In this document: positions 37,081 to 48,000 of the stretch, piece by piece | Layout: each line of letters opens with the position of its first letter | Numbering within the stretch: the stretch's first letter is position 1 | Source of the DNA: Nectonema munidae | Taxonomy: Eukaryota; Nematomorpha; Nectonematoida; Nectonematidae | Direction: 5' to 3' | Assembly: GCA_030549495.1 (NCBI GenBank) | Contig: JAUIRK010000207.1 | Coordinates: forward strand, 186,001-250,000 | Length of the DNA stretch: 64,000 nt | Notes under the pieces: generated by a model | The model's input: the letters and a program-made list of their open reading frames with translations, nothing else | Told to the model about the DNA's origin: nothing | Databases searched by the model: none | Made by a program: the position numbers and the translations under genes

Positions 37081-40000
37081 ATGGAAGCCTTTTTATATAC
37101 TCCCATATTAGGGACGCATAAAAAACTCTATCATCAAGGCTCAAGAGATAAGATATATATCTTATCTTCGAAAGTTTCCGTTTCTATTTATCAACTGCTA
37201 TAGCTTGAATTCATCTTTCACGAAGGACTTGTTTTGGGATAAAACACATGTTAAATAACAAGTTGTGGTCCATCAGGAAGGCATAAGAATAAATTACTTC
37301 AAAACAATTCGCAAATTTAGCTAAAATTAACGGACCTTCAGGTACGATCGTAATTATATCATTGTAAAGTTCAAGGTTAACTTCTCTCGATTATTCCACA
37401 AAAATTTTTTTATATGTAAAATTTCTTTAATTATAACTAAACAACAACAAAAAAAGCAAAACTTGACAGTTCTCTGAATTTAGAAAATGCGTAAATTTGC
37501 ATAAAAAAGTCTATGATTTTTGAAAATAAGAGGCTTAGAAAAGGTTTGTTTTTAATATACGATTTTATCAATTGAACACAATACGAAGTTTTAAAGCACA
37601 TTTCTGTATTTCAGATTTATATTTTTGGAACTTGAAAAGAATTTAGAAATTGAATAGGGAGTGTGTGTATTGATTTTTTTAACGAAACACAAAAATATAT
37701 CAATACTGAAAATTAAAAGTCACAATTTCACAACAATAAATCCCCATCAAAAGTGGTAAAATTAAGTTTTAATATTTTTATAATAATATTACTGGCAGTA
37801 TATTTGAATTGTGCTCAATTTATTTGAATGAATAAATATTTACAATATTTTTCTGTTATGCTAGCAATACCAATATTTGGATAATATATTAATGATATAG
37901 AGAACTACTAGTTTTACTTATTTTACTATTATATCCTTCAACTTTTATTCATGACGTCTCAGTAACACTTTCTTCACAAGAATAGTAATGTTAGTAAGAT
38001 ATAGTATTGATACAGTAACCATTTAAAGTAGTTGTAATGTAACTACTTTTTGTTTTAAGTTAAAGAAAAAAATATAAAGTATGCATAAGGAGAAAAAAAA
38101 GTGAAAAATTATCATATACAATTTTTTAATCTGTTATTATCTTTTGTTTCGTTTATTCTTGAAAGTTTTCTAAAATGAAAGTTTCATAGTTGTCTAATAA
38201 TGTTTCTAAATGTACTGAAATCTATACTCATTACTGAAAACGGAGTAATTTGTTCACATCAATATTTTTAATAAAATTTAATATCATAGACCCCTCAAAG
38301 AGAAGGACTAGTATCCTCTATGCTGGGTAACTGAAACTTGGGTCTGAAGTCGTATATTGGGTCAATCCATATATTCTGTCAAATCTTTTTTTTCTTCCTC
38401 AAATGCCCTATGACATGACGTTGGCGACTAGATAATGCCAATACTCTCTATTTTCAGCAGCGTAGCCTATCACCCAAGAAGTAGACCCAAGAAACTCATT
38501 TGTTTCTGTCTAAATACGCTTAGTAGCCATTTTCTTCTTTCTGCTTTCTTCAGAACGCTGTCATTACTCCTATGGCTCACCCAAGGAATACGCATCATTC
38601 TTCTTAAAAACCACATTCTGTAGCAGATAGCTTATCTTCCAACTTCTTGCAGACCGTGGGTCAAAATAGGCATGATATAACAGTCAAGTTCTGTTAAATC
38701 ACAAACTCATAAAGAATATTCTTTCACTTAAAGCATTGAAATTCACACAGTATGTAACATATATAATACACAAAAACAGATGTAATACTCAACAGCTTTA
38801 TTTCAAGGTCATCAACCATAAAAAAAATTCTATCATCAATTCAAGGGGTCTATGTCTAAAATGTATTCAAAATGAAGGGTTTTTTCAAAAATGTGTAAAT
38901 ATTTGGAACTAAATGAAAATAAAAATTCAAAAACAAAATAAAACTTCACTAAGATTTTTTCGACAATTGAACTTCGATCTAAAAGTGCTCGACTCACTTG
39001 TACTATATTAGTTAATAAAAAACAAAAAAACTTCTACAAAACAAAAAAAGGAAAATACAACTGAAAAATATTGTAAATTTAACACAGAATACTCAGAAAC
39101 AATTGTCGAATCATAATGGACAACGAAGAATTATATCAATTTCTTTCTCTATAATAATAATTGTTTCGACATCTACTTTTACTATCCAGGCTAATATTTT
39201 ATGGCGTTTTGTTGTATTGCATGTTTTCGTGTAAAAATGCATTGATCTTTTTCAATATACCTTTTATACTCACTGGTCCTTAGCAAAACGTAAAATGAAT
39301 TAACATTTTTTGTATTAATTAAAACTTTAAAACATTTATTTTACATCGAGATAATTTGAGGTCAAGACAATATAAATATATTATACTCATAATATATAGA
39401 TATTGATAAAAATCCTGTATCACTCGAGCAGTGTTGCCAATTTTGATAAAAAGTGCTAAATATTATCTTATTTTAGCGACATAGATTTTTTTGTTTGAAG
39501 TTACTTTCCGCCTATATAAAAATATTAGAAAAAGCGATTCAAGTTTCATCCCCTGAAATCTATTTCTTCATTTTATTCTTCTTATATAATTAGTATATAT
39601 GATCTAAATAGTAATAAATACTATTTCTATCTCAATGTTTTTAAAGTTACAATGAGGATTATCCACACATGTTCCTGAAAAAAACGGGTTAGAATTGGAA
39701 AGCGGATTAATTATTATCCACGTTAGCGGATTAAACATGAAGAGGGTTTAACACGAAGTTTAAAAAGAACTAAATGAATGATATAAAAATAAGAGAAATT
39801 TTCACGACTCGAAAATTGCCCAAAATTGGAAAGAAATAGAGACATTGGAAAGATATTTTCCTCGCGTTTAGACAAAATAAATAGCGATGAGTGGAATCCC
39901 GATGATTTGGCGATTAATAAAACATCCAGTGAAGGGAGTTAAAATGATAGCGATGATGAAAAAAATTATGAGATTAGTCCATGTTGATTATGATGTTCCA

Positions 40001-40650
40001 TTTATGAGGATGTTGTAATTGATGCGATGATGAAATGAATGCGATCTTGATCATAATGATGATTGATGATCATATATGCTTAGAACGAATGATGTGATTT
40101 TCAAAGTATAGAATAACCGCTGAAACGATGATGGTGTATGGAAAAAAGTTGAGTGTCTTTCCCTTTTCTAGGTCTTCTCTGAAACATGAACTTAATCCCT
40201 TCTCTCTTGTGGATTTAAGAGTTTTTGTGACAAGATTGATTATTTATCTTCTCGCATGTTATCTTCTATTTATTTTTCTTTGTAACACAAAATCGAAGTC
40301 TAAACAAAGTGTACGATCATTCTACAACCAACGGATGCGCTGATGTTGTGATGATGATAAATGCGGTTCTGAAGATGATGTGACGTTTTATTGTTAATCC
40401 TAAATTAATCAATTATAAATTTATTGTTTTCTATTCTTTATTTTTCAATTTTCCTGCCATACCAAATAGCTTGTAAATGAGTGTGTGTGTGAGAGTGTGC
40501 AAATAAAATGCATGTGTGATTGAGTGTATCTTTTCCCTCCATGATATTGATTGATATCTGCGATAAAGTAAACTTACTTCAGTTCACAAACTTTTCCACA
40601 TGTCACATGCAACTCCAAATTCCAATCATTTTTAAATCCCAATCTTTTCG
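37081..40650. other. Gene-free stretch upstream of the receptor gene
   Basis: AT-rich. It includes a candidate MITE (38289-38857, listed separately), GATGA-rich DNA at 39880-40140 and a lone CAGTGTTGCCA near 39428 that resembles a transposon end without a visible partner. Confidence 0.5.
38289..38857. mobile_element. Candidate TA-flanked MITE
   Basis: Short inverted ends, TAGACCCCTCAA at about 38287 and (reverse complement) TAGACCCCTTGAA at about 38857, lie 570 bp apart. Each is preceded by CA. Treating TA as the target site gives a Tc1/mariner-like MITE with very short TIRs. The interior 38390-38660 is less AT-rich but non-coding. Confidence 0.35.
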
Positions 40651-40695
40651 ACATATTCGTGCTTGCCTGCCGTTGTTCGGAGGTCAGAGTGGTAA

Positions 40696-40759
40696 ATGAA
40701 GAAACCTCCTTCTTCCTTCACTTCTGGACTCTCGTTCCAATAGCACCATCATGTTTTGA
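40696..40759 (+). promoter_or_regulatory. Two upstream ORFs in the presumed 5' leader
   Basis: A 15-codon ORF starts at 40696 and stops at 40743. A two-codon ORF (ATG TTT TGA) lies at 40751-40759, ending 30 bases before the receptor start. If the leader is transcribed they could reduce initiation at 40790. The transcription start is not known, so this is inference. Confidence 0.4.
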
Positions 40760-40789
40760 CGCGATAAACGCTCTACCGCCACATCTTCC

Positions 40790-40969
40790 ATGCTTCTAAC
40801 ACTTTTTCTTGTTTCCTTTCTTCTTACGCTCAATTCATGTGATCCTGACGGAGAGAGACTTCTCAAAGATTTACTCGGAAGCTACATTAAGTATAGTAGA
40901 CCAGTTGTCAATCACAAAGACGTACTGAGAGTCGGCTTTGGTCTCAAACTAACTCAAATACTAGATGTG
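40790..40969 (+). CDS. nAChR exon: start, signal peptide, N-terminal helix
   Basis: The ATG at 40790 opens a hydrophobic signal peptide ([17 protein letters not shown]). [15 protein letters not shown] and [20 protein letters not shown] follow, the standard nAChR N-terminus with RPV and the L-x-LTQ strand. The exon has exactly 60 codons and ends DV/GTAACT in phase 0, the ancestral intron position. Confidence 0.92.
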
Positions 40970-41978
40970 GTAACTATTTTAATTCCATAATCATCATTAC
41001 TTTAGGCCTATAAAGGAAAATGCTTCGCACATATGTTACCTAGTCTTTCTATTCTGATTCCGGAACGACGGTTTAGCTTATACTTATACTTTTTACTAAA
41101 GTTTAGTGTACGGCGTTAATATTTTGGATTTCCTAGTTAAGAGTCTACGACAAAATATTGAACCAAAATGGCAAATGGTAAAAACGTTGGTATGAGAGAA
41201 ATTGACATAATTTGGAATATTAGCGCGTTATGAGGAAGCTTCTATCTAAGATTCATTTTCGCAATAAACTATCTAAAATCTAGCTAACTTTCATAACTCA
41301 TTAACTGTCATGCATTAGTTATTATTGATACTTGTTATTTGATTACACAGTAACTACTTTAGTATAGAAAAATAAGCTTCTAGTCTATTATATTAATAAG
41401 CAAAGAGAATATTTCACAGATTTTATTTTTCTATTATTTTTTTTTCCAAAACCTCAAACAAAATGAGCTTTCAAGATGTAATTTTACCTCCATGAAAAAA
41501 TCAATGCATCTTTTTAGTTGAATGAAGTCTATTAGACTTTTGAAAAGAGAGTGTGTTTGTTTGCAGTGCAATGGTGGAATGAGTTCAAAAAAGCAATTGA
41601 TGGCTTTGTATTTTCTTATAACGCTTTTTTTGGTTTATGTGATCATATTTTGCTCAGCAATTTAATGTTTGGATATAAACGTAATTTTTGATTATTTTTT
41701 TATTTTTCATGAATTGTTCCATTTTTATTGCATAATGTTATTTTCTACTGAAATTTTAAACATAAAAAAGTAATTGGGGAGGTTATTCTTCAGGAAAATG
41801 ATTCGGGGTCTTTGTTTTTCAGTTGATGCGAAAAAAGTGTAGTGGGGTGGCTGTTCTTCAGGAGATCCAAAGTCGCTACTAGTTAAAACCCCATACAATA
41901 ACATTTTTCGTTTTAGGAAAGAATTGATTTAACTGTGTGAATATATATAAAAAATTTTGATTTTTAATTTAGAGAAGA

Positions 41979-42009
<31 letters not shown>

Positions 42010-45000
42010 TGAACTAGGTAACTTATTTATGAAGAAAACAAACTTTTGTTGGAAGCAACATGTTGGATTACTTCTAATTACAAGATTTTTTAGCGTACCC
42101 AAGAAATAGTTAAATATATCTTATTTAATATAATAATTAAATAAACGAAAGTAATTAGTCTGGTATTTAAATGAATAATTTAAATATAAATTTTTAAAAG
42201 GATATAAAATGGAGTGAGTGCTCAAGAGATGCAAATTTGTAAAAATAAAAAATTATTTTTTGTCATGTCACCCCTTTTATTTGACATGCTTCCGATAGTA
42301 ACACGTGTAAATTTCGTGGTACAGATGGAAATTGTTTGTATGAGTGGCATTTATACCTGCATATATTTATCTACTCAACTTCTACCATCATAAACGACAT
42401 TCCTTATTTCTACGAGCTTGGTCGACAAGAGTCTTGGCACATATGATAATTCATGGATGCTGTTGCCATTACTAATGTCTAAATTTATATTTAATTGTAT
42501 ACAAATTATTTTAGAGTTGAGAAAATGACCTTTTTTTACAATTATAAAGACGGCAAATTTGTGAATGGCAAAATGCTAGGGGTAAAACGCATGACGCAAC
42601 ATGAGCAGAGTGAGAATGACAACGGCAAAAAGTCTTATACGATCATAGCAAGATTTTGTGAACAACGTGCATGTATTACATTGTATATATGCAATAAATA
42701 TGCTCCAAAACTTCTTTAAGACGAATAAATTCCTTTTGTATCATCTTTTATAATGGAGTATGGAGATTGGAGACAGACATAAATGCAACACTAAGCAAGA
42801 TGAACCAATCCTGCTGCTTTGGTGTACTTTTTAATTATGTTGATATGTTAGGGAAATTATATTTAATTCATTATCTTCAAAAAGGATATGACTAAAGGAT
42901 TGATTTTATCAATCGGTGATCGATTTGAATACGAATATTCTTTTACGTCACTAAACATTGATTTGATAGAGTAGTCTATAAACATGTCATCAGGATCGTG
43001 TCTTTCATTAAATTTTGATCCAGAAGATTCAGGTATTAAAATGCCTTAAAACTCGTTAAATCTCTTAAATTAAATTGAAGATGGGGATTTGGAGTCGATA
43101 GCTCGATCTGGAGTGATAAAATCTGATCCAAGATCTACTTGATTTCTATGGTCAAAAAATAAACTACTAGTTGATTTTGTTAATCATTTACAGAACACTC
43201 TTGAGAACTTTCATTAACTTGATTTTCAACTATTAGCTGTTCGTTTTTTCTCATTCTCTCTTTTCGTGACATCGCATTGTAATCATTGTAAGCTTATAAG
43301 TTGTTATACTTTAAAACCCAAAAATTCTATTTGGTTAAATTCAGTAAATTTTATCATTTAAAACATCTGTTTTATCCAAAATATAAACAAAATTTTTTAT
43401 TATTTATATCAATGAAACTATTATTTAAAATGTTAATTATTATAAAATTAAATAAAATTCTTAATAAATCTTTTTTAATTTGTTTTTCCGAGATTGGCCC
43501 AGTTTTTTTGTCGCTCAACGATGAAATCCTGAAGGATTAATAATAATCCTGGTTTTTCATTCATTCATCTTATATGTCAAAAAGGACATTAAAAAATTTA
43601 ACTGCAAATGTCAATTATTATCTATCTCTTTTGTTTTAGTTCTTTTCCTTTCAAAGTATCCTTCATTTTTTCCATTTTCCAATACCATTTTTGTCGTGGT
43701 TCGATAAATGTAAAGATTCGGCAATCATATAGTTAGGCATATAGTGCAAAATGTCCTCAGTTAATTCAGACTTAATTCAGTATACGAAACTGAATATAAG
43801 CATAATACTCGATGAAATGAAATGTATCTTTTTAGGATGAGATAAATCAAGTATTTACGACAAAGATGTGGGTCAAACAAGTAAGCATTTTTATTTTCAC
43901 TTTTTTGATAAAGTTCTTACTGACTTAAATATGGAATTAGGAAATTCCTCTTAGGTATAGCTGCTATATTTCAATAGAAGTGATTTAATACACACACCAA
44001 CTTGCGATCATAATTCAATTTTTCAACATGTTTATTCTAAGAAAAATTTAAACGAAGATTGACTGAATAAGGAAAGTGTATCAATTGAAACATATTCATA
44101 CACCTCACATCTCAAAAGTGAGTGTTACCTCTAGTATGGAATGAGTTAACTAATTTGTATTTAACTTTGTATTTGTTTAGTATTTCGTATTTGTAATAAA
44201 TGTTTGTAGAAAACAAACTTTAGCTAGATGCTTTGCCTGTTAACTGAGTCCTTGATACAGGTGTCTATGACAGAACTTCGTAAGACAAAATGTCCATTGG
44301 TTAAAATGTTTACAGGAAAAAGTTGACTTCAGACCCTTAAGAATATGCGTAAATATTCCCTGTGTAATACGTGTGTAACACCCTAGATAAGCATATTCAT
44401 TCTCAATATTTTCGTGTACTGACTATTCAGAAAATTTGATTCTAGTAAGCTTTGCCTTGGTGTGTGTGTGTTATATCAATAGGGATTAGTTTGCAAGAAA
44501 AAGGGCTATCTAACTTCCAATTATCTATAGTCCATATCTACAGGCCCGTAGCTAGGACTTTTCAATTGGGAGGGCTGGAAAAAATTTGGGGGGGGGGGGG
44601 GGCTAAATATTTTCACAAAAATTATTTTTGGTACTTATGGGTTATCCCTCCCCCATTCAAAAAATTTTTTTAATAAATTACTGAAAAAAAATTTAAAGTG
44701 GGAGGGAGATAACTAATAAGTACCAAATTTTTATATATAGTCTAAAAATAAACCATTTTTTGAACCCTTTATTGATATCGAAATATATTAGGTTGGGGGG
44801 GGGGGGTGGGCTCTGAATCTGAGTTGGGGGGAAGGGGGGGGGGGGGTTAACCCCCTCCTGCACTCTCTGGCTACGGGCCTGCATATCTAGAATCTAACTA
44901 GCTAACTTCTTGCCTATTTAGCTTATTAATGACTGAGTAACTTACTAACTTTACCAACTAACGTAAGGTTTTCAGTAAGGCGGGCATAATTCAAAATTTT

Positions 45001-48000
45001 CAAAAATCAAATAACCAATACCTTTGTGTTGTGTAATATTTAAAAAGAAGGAATTAAACAATTATTTATACATAATGAACATTCTTCTTTCTGGTAACAA
45101 AAATTGTGCCAAGGCTTCACCATAAAACAATCTTTTTCTTGACTTCGATAAGAAGAAGCTTTTCTATGGAGAGTAAGTAAACTAAGGTCGTTCAATCTTT
45201 CTTATTATTGCGTTGCTAGACTTCATCCTGGAAAAGGGAATTTTTTATTTGTTTCTTTCAACCAAAGAAAAAATGTAATGCCTGATTATTCTTATTCACA
45301 ACTTTTCACAGCTCCAGTTAAAAATTCCAAAAGGCCCCGTTGTTACTTTTAATTAGTTTATTCTGTTTTTATTGCTACAAAGTTTAATGTTAAGATTTCT
45401 CTCAAATTTTAATGAGTGCCAAAAAATTCTAAAGCGTTATTTTGAGCCAAAAATGAATCAGAATTTTACTTGGATAAAATGATAATGGTTACCTTGTTTT
45501 TCATTTTCATTGCTAAGATTTATGATAGATTTGCTTCATGAATACACTAGTCTACTTTAAAAATCATTTTTATCTCTTTCTTGTCCAAGGGGTTATTGAT
45601 TTATCAACTAGTTTTATATATGAAGTGTATTGTTTTATTTGGATAGTACGAAACCCTTCAATGCCTCATTAAGCTTCAAGCCTCATTTGATTTTCGTATA
45701 TTGAGATTTTAAGTCCTCTGTCTTTATTCCATATTCTAATATATAGCATTTTCACTGTTTGTCCTTTTTCACTTTAAGCTCGTCCTTATTCATTTTAAGT
45801 TCGTCTTTTTTATTTTGATTTTTTTTTGAAATTTTTCTATAAACTCTAAAATTTTGTCAGCAACAAGTTTTTATTTTCTAATTCCGGGTCGAAAAAATTA
45901 TCATAGACAGTATTTAAAGTTTTCTACACAGTCTTTTTCAAAATGTTTATAATAAAAGTTGATCAAATTTTTAACACAAACCACACAAACGAGCCATTAC
46001 TGATTATAATGTTTATTGTGGATCACAGGTGTAGAACAAAATCAATATATGAAATTATTATTAGCTTATATACCTATAAAACAACTGACTAATTACTTTT
46101 ACTTACTAAATCACTAATTTATTATAGATGAAAGAATTATTATGATTGCTCAGCCCAGATGTCCTTCCTTACCATTTTTATCTGAGTAAATGTTCGCTGG
46201 ACAACAATATATTTTCTAAGTTTTAATAATCTGTCTTTTCACACTCTGGCGTGAAACTGATATACGAGGAAGGTAAATTCAACCAAGAAGGAACCTCATA
46301 AATTGCATCTACAAATTAATGAGGATTCTGACCAAAATAACTTTGAATATTGAAAAGTTTATAAAAAATATTGTTCAATTTTTAAAATTAAAACTCAAAT
46401 GAAAAATTTTTTTGTCTTTTTTTCATATTTTTTAAAATATTTATAAGCAGTTCTTAACTTTAATGTAGTCATAATTTTTTGCAATTTATCTTTCAGATTT
46501 AACTTATTTGTAGCGTTAAAATGATGAATTTTGCGGTTTATTCTTGGTTTTTTTTCAATTTTTTTCATAACTATCAAATAAAAATTTTCAAAGTCAAGCT
46601 CATTTAAAGAACAAGTTACAAACTTTAAAAAGATTCTCCAATTTTGTAGTTTTCTGTCAATTATTATAGTTCAAATTTAGAAACTCTGTTCGAACTATAA
46701 ATTTCACTGTTTTATTAATAAAAAGATAACAGATAAGTTAAATCTGAAAGATAAATTGCAAAAAGTTTATGACAAAATTTAAGTTAAAAACTGATTTTAA
46801 TAAATATTTTAAAAAATATAAAAAAAGATTCAAATTTTTTTCTCATTTGAGGTTTAATTTTAAAACTTGAACAATATTTTTTATAAACTTTTCAATATTT
46901 AAAGTATGATTTTATCAACTTTTATTATAAACTTTTTGAAAAAGACTGTGTAGAAAACTTTTAATACTGACTATGATAATTTTTTTCGATTCGGAATTAG
47001 AAAATAAAAAACTTGTTGCTGACAAAATTTTAGAGTTTATAGAAAAATTGCAAAAAAAAATAAAAATAAAAAAGACCAACTTAAAATGAAAAAAGACGAA
47101 CTTAAAGTGAAAAAAGACGAACTTAAAGTGAAAAAAGACGAACTTAAAGTGAAAATGCTATAATGGATACGAAATGCGTTCTTAGGAAAAGAACACGTTT
47201 TAGAACTATGTATGAGGTTTAGCTTAAAGCAGGCTTTCTCAAGCTTTTTGCATAAATCGTTGACTAAGATTGGAGCAAATGTAAAAATCGGCCATTATTA
47301 TCAAGTTAAAAAATTGCAAAATTTCAATAAAATCTTAATCTAGAAATTTTGTACTTCAGGAAATTGGATTTCACCCATTCTTTTTTTTGAGTTTAAACAA
47401 ATCCTTAATTATAAAAAATAAATGTTATTCATGATTGAAATTCCGACTACATTAAATTCTTATGTAAAAACTAAGTTTTTGAAAAAAATTGAATATTTGT
47501 TTATGCGTTGTCGAACTGTTACCTAAAAATTTCGCCACTTAAATTCCATTTTCGCCCAGAAGTGCGCAATTCGCCCCCTGTTGAGATGCACTGGTTTAGA
47601 GAATGAGTGATTACTTATTACCCAATAAAATCAGATAATGCAATCTCAAGCTTCAACTTGAATGTATTAGCGTATATTGCAACAGGTAGATAGACCCTAG
47701 ATAAGGCATCTAATATATGCTCATAAGAAATTGTCCACACAAACGAGCCATTACTGATTATAATGTTTATTGTGGATCACAGGTGTAGAACAAAATCAAT
47801 ATATGAAATTATTACTAGCTTATATCCAGGGTGTGAAGCGCATATCTAACACACCGACAATTCGGCCTTTGGCAAATTCTGCTTCTCGACAACTTGACGT
47901 CAACCTCAAGTCAATATTAATATATTTAGACGCCGAATAATTCAACGAAGAAGGAACCTCAAAATTTTGATGCGTGAGTGTAATTGCATCTCCAAATTAA

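Noticed and set aside
41567-41590. TTTGCAG followed by a Trp-Trp-Asn-Glu reading, as the missing nAChR exon
   Set aside because: The expected N-x-x-NQ-x-x-T segment is absent, there is no donor at the right distance, and the similarity is to the next exon instead.
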